The notes under the pieces: model-generated
Seen by the model: the letters and a program-made list of their open reading frames with translations, nothing else
What the model was told of the DNA's origin: nothing
Databases searched by the model: none
Source: Acidobacteriota bacterium
GTDB lineage: Bacteria > Acidobacteriota > UBA4820 > DSQY01
NCBI GenBank assembly: GCA_021787565.1
Contig: JAJYLT010000024.1
Location: 1-55,296 of the forward strand
Length of the DNA: 55,296 nt
Direction of reading: 5' to 3'
In this document: positions 7,965 through 16,386 of the stretch, one piece after another
Position numbering within the stretch: the first letter of the stretch is position 1
Layout of the letters: every line of letters starts with the position of its first letter
Made by a program: the position numbers and the translations under genes

Positions 7965-9035
7965 TCAGCGCCTGGGCTCTGATCCTGGCTCCTTGGCGGT
8001 CTCGGTCTGGGCGGGCGCCGCGTGGCGCAGGCCGGCGATGCCCTCGATGGCGCGGGCGGCGACGGACTGCGAGCTCGCCACGCTCTCCTTGAGGTCGGCA
8101 TCGAGGGCCTTGATGCGCCCCTCCTGCTCCTTGACCCTCTCCTGGAGGGAGGCGACGGTGAGGCGCATGACTTCGCGTTCCCGCTCCATGTCCTTTTCTA
8201 AGAGGAGCTTTTCAAGCTTGAGCCGCTCCTCGGTGGCCTTGGCGGAGGACTCGGCGGCGGCGCGGACCGCCTTTTCGAGTTGGGCGGGGAAGTCCTGCGC
8301 GCGCTGGCGCAGCTCGGCGAGCTCCTCCTCCTGGGCCGCGAGGGCCTCTTCGCGGGCCTTCACGTCCGCCTCGCGGGCGGCGAGCTCCTCCTCCAGCTTC
8401 CGGCGGCGCTCTTCGCGCTCCGCCTCGAAGGCATCCTTCTCGCGCTGGCGCCGCTGCTTGAGCTGGTACTGGTAGTCCTCCTCCTCCCGCTGGCGCTCCT
8501 TCTTGTCGAGGGCATCGCGCTCCTTGAGGGCGGTTTCATGCTCCTTCTTTTCCTTGTCCCACTGGGCCCGCGTCTCGGCCATCACGGCCTCGAAGGTCTC
8601 CTTCTCCGAGGCGATCGTCTGGCGCAGCTCCTCCAGCTTGCCGGCGGCGGCTTCGATCTCGTGCAGCTCCCGTAGCCGGGCCTCCTGCTCAGCCGCCGCT
8701 TCCTTCAAGGCCGCCAGCCGAACCGCCTCGGCCGAGAGGCGCTCTTCGACGTCGGTCAGGTGTTTGCCGATGGCGAGTTTGAGCGAAGAGAGCTCCATGA
8801 CGATGGCGTCCAGGCTGAGCGCCTCCACCTCTTTTCTCGTTTCCGCTTTCATGGCCGGTCTCTCCTCGGCAAACAGGAACGCGTCACGGGCGGAGGGCTC
8901 CTCCGGCTCCGCCTCACCACTCTCGCCCGCGGCGGTAGCCTGAGCCAGCCGCTGGTAGGCCGCCAGGATCTCCGCCTTGGTGCTCCTCTCAGTGATCTCC
9001 GCCTCGGGCGGCGGACCTTTGGCCTTTCTGGGCAT
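7965..9035 (-). CDS. Long coiled-coil protein
   Basis: A 356-residue cytoplasmic protein whose start at 9035 has GGGAGGG three bases upstream. After a short N-terminus rich in Pro and Glu, residues about 80-340 are almost continuous charged heptad sequence (EERLSAEAVRLAALKEAA, QRREKDAFEAEREERRRK and similar), a predicted long coiled coil with no nucleotide-binding motif. No signal peptide. It follows the SWIM-SNF2 helicase gene by 75 bases on the same strand, so the two probably share a transcript. Function unknown; a scaffold or partner of the helicase is a guess. Low-complexity coiled coils make similarity to myosin or SMC proteins unreliable. Confidence 0.75.
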   Translation of the reverse strand: MPRKAKGPPPEAEITERSTKAEILAAYQRLAQATAAGESGEAEPEEPSARDAFLFAEERPAMKAETRKEVEALSLDAIVMELSSLKLAIGKHLTDVEERLSAEAVRLAALKEAAAEQEARLRELHEIEAAAGKLEELRQTIASEKETFEAVMAETRAQWDKEKKEHETALKERDALDKKERQREEEDYQYQLKQRRQREKDAFEAEREERRRKLEEELAAREADVKAREEALAAQEEELAELRQRAQDFPAQLEKAVRAAAESSAKATEERLKLEKLLLEKDMEREREVMRLTVASLQERVKEQEGRIKALDADLKESVASSQSVAARAIEGIAGLRHAAPAQTETAKEPGSEPRR

Positions 9036-9110
9036 GGGACCCTCCCTTGCGGCTCTTGTCCGTTAGTCTACCGCAAACTGGCCCTGCAAGAACGAACCCG
9101 GGTGCCTCCT

Positions 9111-11585
9111 CTACCGCTTGCCGGCCAAAGCTCCGAGCAGGCCGGCGATCTGGTCCAGCACCGCGGGATCGGGCATGGGCAGCCGGAGGTAGGCCTGGCC
9201 CGTGGTCGCGTCGCGCTCCACGAGGGTACCGGCGCCTTCTGGCGGAGCCGCCGTCATGGCCTTGCTGAGCCTTTCCAGGAACGAGAGCCCGGCGGCGGCC
9301 ACGCCGGCCCATCCCTCCGGCGAAGGAAGGGCTGTCGCCGGCGCGGGGGCGGGACCGGGCACCTGAATAGGGGACTCCACCTCCCTCTCTTCTTCCTCTT
9401 CCTCTTCCCCGGTGAACGCGATCAAGGGTTCCATGGCGGTCGGCTCGCTTTCGGGCGGCGGAGCGGGAATGGCGCCCGCGGCCTCCTCGACGGCCTCCAT
9501 GAAGTGCTCGAGGGGCTTGCCGTTCAGGAAGACCTCGTCGGCGCCTCCCTCCAACACCCCCTCGAAGAGCGCCTTCTTGAAGGCGAGGAGGTTGAGCATG
9601 CCGTGCTCGATGGTGCCTTCCGCGATGAAGTGGGCGGCGAGCACGTTGCGTCGCTGGCCGATCCGGTGGACGCGACCGAGCCGCTGGTCCAGCACGGCTG
9701 GATTCCAGGGCAGGTCGAGGTTGAGGACCACGCTGGCGGACTGAAGGTTGAGGCCCACGCCGCCCGCGTCCGTGGACAGGAAGACGCGGCAGTCCGGGTC
9801 CTCCTTGAACCGGCGGGTGAGCTCGCCGCGCTGGCTTCCGGGAACGCCCCCGTGTAAGAAGACGAATGGAATGTGACGCGCCTCGAGTCGCCGGATGAGG
9901 AGCTCGTGGGTCCTCACCCACTGGCTGAAGACGACGGCCTTGGTACCGTCCTGTTCCATGGCCTCTAGCAGGAAGTCCACGGCCTCATCCACCTTGCGCC
10001 CATAATCGGTGGAGGGATCGAGGAGGTAGGTGCTGTTGCAGGCCATCCGCATCTTCTGCAGGGCGATGGTCAGCCGCCGCTGGTCCCCGTCGGAGAGGAA
10101 GTGGTACCGGCGCCACTTGGCCGCGATGCGCGCCACGATCTCGCGGTTCTCCTCGTGGTGGGCCCTTTGCTGGGGTGTCATCTCGATGAAGAAGCGCTTC
10201 TCCGTGCGTTCGGGGAGCTCCAGGCGCACCTCCCCCTTGGATCGGCGCAGCAGGATGGGAGCCAGGGTGGTAGCGATGCGGGAGAGGTTCTTGTAGCCGG
10301 TGACCCTGCCGTTGTCGTCGGTCTGACGGTGCTCGGCGAGGAACCGGAAGGCGGGGCCGAGGCGGAAGCGGTCCACGAACTCCACGATGGAGTGCAGCTC
10401 GTCGAGGCGGTTTTCCAGGGGCGTTCCCGTCAACACGAGGGCGTAAGGGGAAGAGAGCCGCTTGACGCTCCGGGCAGTGCGCGTGCGCCAGTTCTTGATC
10501 CGCTGGGCCTCGTCCAGAACGATCAGGTCGGGCGCCCACCGCTCGATGGCCTCGCGGTCCCTCTCCACCACTTCGTAGTTCGTGATCTTGTAGAAGGATT
10601 CCTCCCGGTAGGCGGCGGCCCGCGCCGGCAGGGGGCCCTGAATGACGAGCCCCCTCCGCTCGGTGAAGCGGCCCACCTCCTGTGCCCACTGGTGCTTGAG
10701 GGAGGTGGGGCAGATCACCAGCACCCGCTCCACGCCCTCGCAGCGGGCCAGGATTTCCGCCGCCGCCAGGGCCTGGACCGTCTTGCCCAGCCCCATGTCG
10801 TCGGCCAGCAGGCACCGGCCCGCCAGGGCCGCGAAGAGGGCGCCGCGCCGCTGGTAGGGGTAGAGCGGCACCTTCAAGAGGCCCTCGAAGGAGGGCGCCC
10901 GGGCCCCCTCGGGGAAGACCCCGTCAATGCGGTTTCTGCGTTGGCCGTCATCCCGCACCTGGGCGATGAACTGGAGGGCGTCGTCGTAGCAGCGGACCTC
11001 GTGGCTCTCCTGGCTTGCCGCCTTGAGGAACTCCTCGAAGCGGCCGAAGGCCTCCGGCTTGAGGATGCCGTTCTCGCCGAAGAAGGACGTGGCGAGCTGG
11101 CGAAGCCTAGGGGGACATTCGCCCGCCGGGGCGAAGGCCACCTCGCGGCGAGCGCCGTAGCGGAGGTAGACCTCCGAGAAGGGCGGCCGGTAGCCCTGCC
11201 GAAAGAGGGTCTTGGCGCCGCGCCGTTTGAGAAGCGCGGCCAGGGTGAACTCGATGTGCTTGCAGGTTCCCAGAGTGTTGACGCTGAAGTCCGGGCAGGA
11301 GCAGAAGTTGTCGCCCGGGTTGAGCCCTCGGATGGCGACGCGGTAGAGGCCGCCCGTGGCCGGGTTGGTGACGTGAAACTCCGAGAAGACCGCCTCTCGT
11401 CCCACGTTCTCGAGATGGAACCGCTGCTGCCGGCCGAACTCCCTCCGCAACTCGGTCTGCCAGGCCTCCAGGCTCATGCCCTCCGGCTTGCGATTGGGGG
11501 AGACGGGGGGTCTGCGATGGGCCTTGGGCCGGTGTTTTCGGGCCCGTTGAGGCGGGGTTTTCTCGTGGGGCAGGTGCGTTGTCAT
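9111..11585 (-). CDS. SWIM zinc-finger SNF2-family DNA translocase/helicase
   Basis: An 824-residue protein with GAGGAGA before its ATG. Residues about 90-120 are a SWIM zinc finger (FCSCPDF then CKHIEF). The SNF2 ATPase core follows: motif I DDMGLGKTVQAL near 265, motif II DEAQRIKNW near 358, motif III LTGTPLENR, then the C-terminal RecA lobe (VVFSQWVRTHELL, DAGGVGLNLQSA, DQRLGRVHRIGQ) near 550-650. The last 150 residues are acidic and Pro-rich, then helical. Bacterial SWIM-SNF2 proteins (RapA/HepA relatives) translocate on DNA to remodel protein-DNA complexes; the exact target is unknown. The coiled-coil gene lies downstream. A different frame on the same strand is also open because of GC bias and is not a gene. 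Confidence 0.92.
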   Translation of the reverse strand: MTTHLPHEKTPPQRARKHRPKAHRRPPVSPNRKPEGMSLEAWQTELRREFGRQQRFHLENVGREAVFSEFHVTNPATGGLYRVAIRGLNPGDNFCSCPDFSVNTLGTCKHIEFTLAALLKRRGAKTLFRQGYRPPFSEVYLRYGARREVAFAPAGECPPRLRQLATSFFGENGILKPEAFGRFEEFLKAASQESHEVRCYDDALQFIAQVRDDGQRRNRIDGVFPEGARAPSFEGLLKVPLYPYQRRGALFAALAGRCLLADDMGLGKTVQALAAAEILARCEGVERVLVICPTSLKHQWAQEVGRFTERRGLVIQGPLPARAAAYREESFYKITNYEVVERDREAIERWAPDLIVLDEAQRIKNWRTRTARSVKRLSSPYALVLTGTPLENRLDELHSIVEFVDRFRLGPAFRFLAEHRQTDDNGRVTGYKNLSRIATTLAPILLRRSKGEVRLELPERTEKRFFIEMTPQQRAHHEENREIVARIAAKWRRYHFLSDGDQRRLTIALQKMRMACNSTYLLDPSTDYGRKVDEAVDFLLEAMEQDGTKAVVFSQWVRTHELLIRRLEARHIPFVFLHGGVPGSQRGELTRRFKEDPDCRVFLSTDAGGVGLNLQSASVVLNLDLPWNPAVLDQRLGRVHRIGQRRNVLAAHFIAEGTIEHGMLNLLAFKKALFEGVLEGGADEVFLNGKPLEHFMEAVEEAAGAIPAPPPESEPTAMEPLIAFTGEEEEEEEREVESPIQVPGPAPAPATALPSPEGWAGVAAAGLSFLERLSKAMTAAPPEGAGTLVERDATTGQAYLRLPMPDPAVLDQIAGLLGALAGKR

Positions 11586-11863
11586 GAGAGATCTCCTCGG
11601 TAACCTGCCGCCTTCAAGCGGCGGCCCGTCTGACAGTATACGAGCGCGCCCTGGGATGGGAAAGGCGAGGCGGGCGGTGGCGCCTGGGAAACAATCCCGC
11701 CCCCGGCGCTGTTAGCACCGGAATGCGGCCCCGCGCCCGCGCCCCAGCCCGCCAGACCGGTTCCCGCCGCCGACAACCGGCGAGAGGGTCCGCCCTGGTG
11801 CCGAGGGGCGGCGGCTTCGGCTATGATGGGGTAAGAGGCCATGGACAGAGAGGGTACGAAACC
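11586..11863. promoter_or_regulatory. Divergent intergenic region with -10 element for aceE
   Basis: This 278-base region separates the divergent helicase and pyruvate dehydrogenase genes. TATGAT at 11822-11827 is a good -10 hexamer placed about 37 bases before the aceE start; no convincing -35 is seen 17 bases upstream. An ATG at 11841 is closed by a TGA that overlaps the aceE start, giving an eight-codon leader reading that is probably fortuitous. Confidence 0.4.
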
Positions 11864-14563
11864 ATGAGAGAGAAGGACGCCAGGGGCTCGTCGCACCTCC
11901 GGGAGACGGAGAACCGCGAGTGGCTGGAATCGCTGGACTACGTCTACCAATCCCAGGGGGCCGAGCGCGTGCGGGACCTGCTCTGGCACCTGCACGTGCG
12001 GGCCCACAAGTACGGCGTCAAGCCCCACTTCACGGCCAACACGCCCTACATCAACACGATCCCGCGGGAGCAGCAGCCGCCCTATCCCGGCAGCCGGGAG
12101 ATCGAGCGGCGGATCAAGAGCATCATCCGCTGGAACGCCATGGCCATGGTGGTGAGGGCCAACCGGGAGGAGCACGGCATCGGCGGCCACATCTCCACCT
12201 ACGCGGCCGACGCCACGCTCTACGAGGTGGGCTTCAACCACTTCTTCAAGGGCAGCGACGGGGGGCGGGAGGGCGACATGGTCTACTTCCAGGGCCACTC
12301 CTCGCCGGGCATTTACGCGAGGGCCTTCCTGGAGGGGCGCCTGAGCGAGGACGACCTGCACCGCTTCCGCCGCGAATGCCGGCCGGAGGGCGGTCTCTCC
12401 TCCTACCCGCACCCCTACCTGATGCCGGAGTTCTGGCAGTTCTCCACGGTCTCCATGGGCCTGGGCCCCATCCTCTCCATCTACCAGGCGCGCTTCAACC
12501 ACTACCTCGTGGACCGAGGCCTCAAGCCGGCCTCGGATGCCAAGGTCTGGGCCTTCCTGGGCGACGGCGAGATGGACGAGCCCGAGAGCCTGGGGGCCAT
12601 CACGCTGGCCAGCCGCGAGAAGCTGGACAACCTCATCTGGGTGGTGAGCTGCAACCTCCAGCGGCTGGACGGCCCCGTCCGCGGCAACGGCAAGATCATC
12701 CAGGAGCTGGAGGCGGCCTTCCGGGGAGCGGGCTGGAACGTCATCAAGGTGATCTGGGGAGACGACTGGGATCCCCTCCTGGAGAAGGACGCGGAGGGCC
12801 TCCTCGTGCAGCGCATGGGCGAGGTGGTGGACGGCCAGTACCAGAAGTACGTCGTCTCCGACGGGGCCTACATCCGCAAGGACTTCTTCGGCGCCGACCC
12901 CAGGCTACAGGAGATGGTCAGCACCTACTCCGACGAACAGCTCCGCAAGCTGCGGCGCGGCGGCCACGACCCCGAAAAGGTCTACGCCGCCTACAAGGCG
13001 GCCGTGGAGCACACCGGCTCCCCCACCGTCATCCTGGCCAAGACCATCAAGGGCTACGGCCTGGGCGAGGCGGGCGAGGGCAAGAACATCACCCACCAGC
13101 AGAAGAAGCTGAACGACGAGGAGCTGCGCGAGTTCCGGAGCCGCTTCGGCATCCCCATCTCCGACGACAGGGTGGCCGAGGCCCCCTTCTACCGCCCGCC
13201 CGAGGAGAGCGAGGAGATCCGCTACCTCAAGGCCCGGCGGGAGGAGCTCGGGGGCTACCTGCCCCGGCGCAGCGTCACCGCGCCGCCGGTCAAGACGCCG
13301 CCCGAGTCGCTCTTCGAGGAGTTCTACGCGGGCACGGGCGAGCGTGAGGTGGCCACCACCATGACCCTGGTGCACCTCATGGCCAAGCTGCTCAAGGACC
13401 CCGACGTGGGCCGGCTCATCGTGCCGATCGTGCCCGACGAGGCCAGGACCTTCGGCATGGAGAGCCTCTTCCGGCAGATCGGGATCTACTCCCACGCGGG
13501 CCAGCTCTACGAGCCCGTGGACCGCGAGAGCCTGCTCTACTACAAGGAGGCCACGGACGGCGCCATCCTGGAGGAGGGCATCACGGAGGCGGGCGCCATG
13601 GCCTCCTTCATCGCCGCGGGGACCGCCTATGCCAGCCACGGCATCCCCATGATCCCCTTCTTCATCTACTACTCCATGTTCGGCTTCCAGCGCATCGGCG
13701 ACCTCATCTGGGCCGCCGGCGACATGCTGGCCAAGGGATTCCTGATCGGCGGCACGGCGGGCCGCACGACCCTGGCCGGCGAGGGCCTCCAGCACCAGGA
13801 CGGCAACAGCCACCTGCTCGCCTACACCGTGCCCAACCTGAAGGCCTACGACCCGGCCTTCGCCTACGAGCTCGCGGTCATCGTGCGCGACGGCATCGAG
13901 CACATGGTCGCCAGGGGGGAGAACCTCTTCTACTACCTGACGGTCATGAACGAGTTCTACAGGATGCCGCCCATGCCGAAGGGGCCCGACGGGAGCCTGG
14001 AATCCACGAAGGCGGGCATCCTTCGGGGGCTCTACCGCTTCTCCTCCTCCTCCGCGAAGGCACCGGTCCCGAAAGCCCACCTCCTGGGCAGCGGGACCAT
14101 CCTGAACGAGGCCGTGAAGGCCGCGGCCCTGCTGGAGGAGAAGTATGGCGTGGCGGCCGACGTCTGGAGCGTGACGAGCTACAAGGAGCTCCACAGGGAC
14201 GCCGTGGACGCCGAGCGCTGGAACCTGCTCCACCCCGGCAAGCCCCCGCGCTGCTCTTACGTGCGGGAGATGCTGGAAGGACAGGAGGGGGTCTTCGTGG
14301 CGGCTTCGGACTACGTCAAGGCCCTGCCCGCCTCCATCGCCCGGTGGGTCCCCGCGCCCTTCGCGACGCTCGGCACCGACGGCTTCGGACGCAGCGACGG
14401 CCGCTCGGCCCTGAGGGAGTTCTTCGAGGTGGACGCCCGCGCCATCGCGCTGGCGGCCCTCTCCCTGCTGGCGCGGGAAGGGAAGGTCAAAGCGGACCTC
14501 GTGAAGAGGGCCATGAAGGAGCAGGGCCTCGACCCCGAGAAGCCCAATCCGGTCACCGCGTGA
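11864..14563 (+). CDS. aceE: Pyruvate dehydrogenase E1 component, homodimeric type
   Basis: An 899-residue enzyme, close to the length of E. coli AceE (887). It decarboxylates pyruvate with thiamine diphosphate and acetylates the lipoyl group of E2. The TPP-binding motif is GDGEMDEPES near residue 233 with CNLQRLDGPVRGN about 30 residues on. Other family blocks are GGHISTYAADATLYEVGFNH, KTIKGYGLGEAGEGKNITHQ and the C-terminal transketolase-like part IVPDEARTFGMESLFRQIG. Start at 11864 because in-frame upstream sequence is GC-rich noise. The E2 gene follows 19 bases later; no E3 (lpd) gene lies in the window. Confidence 0.97.
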   Translation: MREKDARGSSHLRETENREWLESLDYVYQSQGAERVRDLLWHLHVRAHKYGVKPHFTANTPYINTIPREQQPPYPGSREIERRIKSIIRWNAMAMVVRANREEHGIGGHISTYAADATLYEVGFNHFFKGSDGGREGDMVYFQGHSSPGIYARAFLEGRLSEDDLHRFRRECRPEGGLSSYPHPYLMPEFWQFSTVSMGLGPILSIYQARFNHYLVDRGLKPASDAKVWAFLGDGEMDEPESLGAITLASREKLDNLIWVVSCNLQRLDGPVRGNGKIIQELEAAFRGAGWNVIKVIWGDDWDPLLEKDAEGLLVQRMGEVVDGQYQKYVVSDGAYIRKDFFGADPRLQEMVSTYSDEQLRKLRRGGHDPEKVYAAYKAAVEHTGSPTVILAKTIKGYGLGEAGEGKNITHQQKKLNDEELREFRSRFGIPISDDRVAEAPFYRPPEESEEIRYLKARREELGGYLPRRSVTAPPVKTPPESLFEEFYAGTGEREVATTMTLVHLMAKLLKDPDVGRLIVPIVPDEARTFGMESLFRQIGIYSHAGQLYEPVDRESLLYYKEATDGAILEEGITEAGAMASFIAAGTAYASHGIPMIPFFIYYSMFGFQRIGDLIWAAGDMLAKGFLIGGTAGRTTLAGEGLQHQDGNSHLLAYTVPNLKAYDPAFAYELAVIVRDGIEHMVARGENLFYYLTVMNEFYRMPPMPKGPDGSLESTKAGILRGLYRFSSSSAKAPVPKAHLLGSGTILNEAVKAAALLEEKYGVAADVWSVTSYKELHRDAVDAERWNLLHPGKPPRCSYVREMLEGQEGVFVAASDYVKALPASIARWVPAPFATLGTDGFGRSDGRSALREFFEVDARAIALAALSLLAREGKVKADLVKRAMKEQGLDPEKPNPVTA

Positions 14564-14582
14564 GAAGGCGAGGGACAGAACG

Positions 14583-15887
14583 ATGATGCAGGAAATACGG
14601 CTGCCGGAGGTCTCCGAAAACATCCAGAAGGCCGACGTGGTCAAGGTCCTGGTGGCGGTGGGCGACGTGGTCCGCACCGACCAGGCGCTGCTCGAGGTGG
14701 AGACGGAGAAGGCCATGTTTGAACTGCCCTCCCCGCAGGGGGGCACCGTCCGCGAGATCCTCGTGAAGGCGGGCGACGCCATCGCCGTCGGGCAGATCCT
14801 CCTGCGCGTCGAAACGGATGCCGCGGCTCAGGCCACGCTCCTGCCTCCCGCCGTTCCGGCGGCCGGACCCAGCGTCAAACCCCCTCCCGCCGTCCCGGAG
14901 CCGGTGGCGCCTCCCGCCCCGGTTCCCCCGCTGCCTCGCCCCGCGCCGCCATCCCCGCCGCTCCCGGAAGGCCGAGAGGAGCCTCCCGTGAGCCGCCCCG
15001 CCGCCCCCGCCGCCCCCTCGGTGCGCAGGCTGGCCCGCGAGCTGGGGGTGGACATCGCCCAGGTGAGGGGGACCGGCGAACGCGGGCGCATCTCCATGGA
15101 GGACGTCAAGAACCACGCCAAGGCGCTGCTCTCCGGAGGCGGACTCGCCGCGCCCGCCGCGCCCCTGCCGGACTTCAGCCGGTGGGGACCCGTGCGGCGG
15201 GAGCCCATGTCGAAGGTCCGCAGGATCATCGCCCAGAGCATGGCCCAGGCCTGGCTCACGGCACCGCGCGTGACCCAGTACGACAAGGCCGACGTCACCG
15301 ACCTGGAGGCATTTCGCAAGCGGCACGCCAGGCGGGTGGAGGCGGCCGGCGGCAAGCTCACCATGACGGCCATCCTCCTGAAGGTGGCGGCCGGCGCCCT
15401 CAGGGCCTTCCCCCAGTTCAACGCGAGCATCGACCCCGCGCAGGAGGAGATCGTCTTCAAGGAGTACGTCCACGTGGGCGTGGCCGTGGACACGGACCGC
15501 GGACTCCTCGTGCCCGTGGTGCGCGACGTGGAGCGGAAGAACATCACCCGCCTCGCGTCGGAGCTCGCCGACCTGGCGGAGCGGGCGCGCACCAAGCGGA
15601 TCGCGCCCGACGAGATGGAGGGGGGCACCTTCACGATCTCCAACCTGGGAGGCATCGGGGGGACCGCCTTCTCGCCCATCGTCTACTGGCCCCAGGTGGC
15701 CATTCTGGGGGTCTCCCGATCGGAGATGCGGCCCGCCTGGCGAGACGGCCAGTTCGTGCCGAGGCTGATGCTGCCCCTCTCGCTCTCGTATGACCACCGG
15801 CTCATCGACGGGGCCGACGCGGCGCGCTTCCTGCGCTGGATCTGCGAGGCGCTCGAAGAACCCCTCATACTGGCCCTGGAGGGGTGA
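14583..15887 (+). CDS. aceF: Dihydrolipoamide acetyltransferase, E2 of pyruvate dehydrogenase
   Basis: A 434-residue protein with three recognisable parts. Residues 1-77 are a single lipoyl domain with the lipoylated lysine in VETEKAMFEL. A Pro/Ala/Val-rich flexible linker spans about 80-140. A peripheral-subunit-binding domain (VRRLARELGVDIAQVRGTG) covers about 141-178. The catalytic trimer-forming domain from about 195 ends with LSLSYDHRLIDGADAARFL, containing the active-site His and Asp. E. coli AceF has three lipoyl domains; one is common elsewhere. The start may be the ATG at 14583 or the next codon at 14586. It lies in an operon with aceE. Confidence 0.95.
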   Translation: MMQEIRLPEVSENIQKADVVKVLVAVGDVVRTDQALLEVETEKAMFELPSPQGGTVREILVKAGDAIAVGQILLRVETDAAAQATLLPPAVPAAGPSVKPPPAVPEPVAPPAPVPPLPRPAPPSPPLPEGREEPPVSRPAAPAAPSVRRLARELGVDIAQVRGTGERGRISMEDVKNHAKALLSGGGLAAPAAPLPDFSRWGPVRREPMSKVRRIIAQSMAQAWLTAPRVTQYDKADVTDLEAFRKRHARRVEAAGGKLTMTAILLKVAAGALRAFPQFNASIDPAQEEIVFKEYVHVGVAVDTDRGLLVPVVRDVERKNITRLASELADLAERARTKRIAPDEMEGGTFTISNLGGIGGTAFSPIVYWPQVAILGVSRSEMRPAWRDGQFVPRLMLPLSLSYDHRLIDGADAARFLRWICEALEEPLILALEG

Positions 15888-15933
15888 AGCAGGAGAATGG
15901 TGAGGAGGTGAGGAGGTGAGGAGGGAAAGAGGG

Positions 15934-16287
15934 ATGATTCGGAATCTGAATGACCTCCCCGTGGAGCTTCGGCGAAACATCCGGGGCGGTACGGGAGAGG
16001 CGGCTCAGCAGGAGTATTTGGCGGCGGGCGAGATGGAGGGCATCCTGGCGGCGAGCCGGATCACCCTTCAGCCGGGGGCCAGCATCGGCCAGCACCTCCA
16101 CCCCGACACGGAGGAGTTCTATCTGGTTCTGGAGGGCCGGGGCACCGGCTACCTGGATGGGGACCCCTTTCCCGTGAGTCCGGGCGACGGCTTCCTCCTC
16201 AAGGCGGGCCATTCCCACGGCCTGGTCAACGACTCCCCGGAAAAGCTGGTCTTCTTCGCCTTCCTGACGGGCCAGCCCGCCCCGTAG
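15934..16287 (+). CDS. Cupin-domain protein
   Basis: A 117-residue single-cupin protein. The ATG at 15934 has GAGGAGGG eight bases upstream, whereas the GTG at 15916 lies inside that purine-rich block. Cupin motif 1 is GQHLHPDTEEFYLVLEGRG, with the metal-ligand His, His and Glu, and motif 2 is GDGFLLKAGHSHGLVN, with the final His. A bound metal is likely. Substrate unknown; small stand-alone cupins include isomerases, dioxygenases and sensors. It follows the pyruvate dehydrogenase genes by 46 bases, so it may be co-transcribed without being part of the complex. Confidence 0.8.
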   Translation: MIRNLNDLPVELRRNIRGGTGEAAQQEYLAAGEMEGILAASRITLQPGASIGQHLHPDTEEFYLVLEGRGTGYLDGDPFPVSPGDGFLLKAGHSHGLVNDSPEKLVFFAFLTGQPAP

Positions 16288-16386
16288 GCCTCCGCGGAGA
16301 AACCGGAAGGGAAAGGCCGCCGAAAGCGACAGGGGTCCGCCGCCGGGGCGGAAGCCTTCCCCGCACGGGCGCCTCATCGAAGGCGC

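Noticed and set aside
9111-9921. Alternative minus-strand frame inside the SNF2 gene
   Set aside because: Arg/Pro/Gly-rich out-of-frame reading overlapping a certain coding sequence.
12905-14782. Long open frame antisense to aceE/aceF
   Set aside because: The amino acid composition is Val/Gly/Leu/Arg/His-rich and matches the complement of GC3-biased codons. The sense-strand genes are certain.
16288-16386. Terminator between the cupin and propeller genes
   Set aside because: A GGCGCCT/AGGCGCC hairpin overlaps the propeller gene's stop codon, and no T tract follows on either strand.
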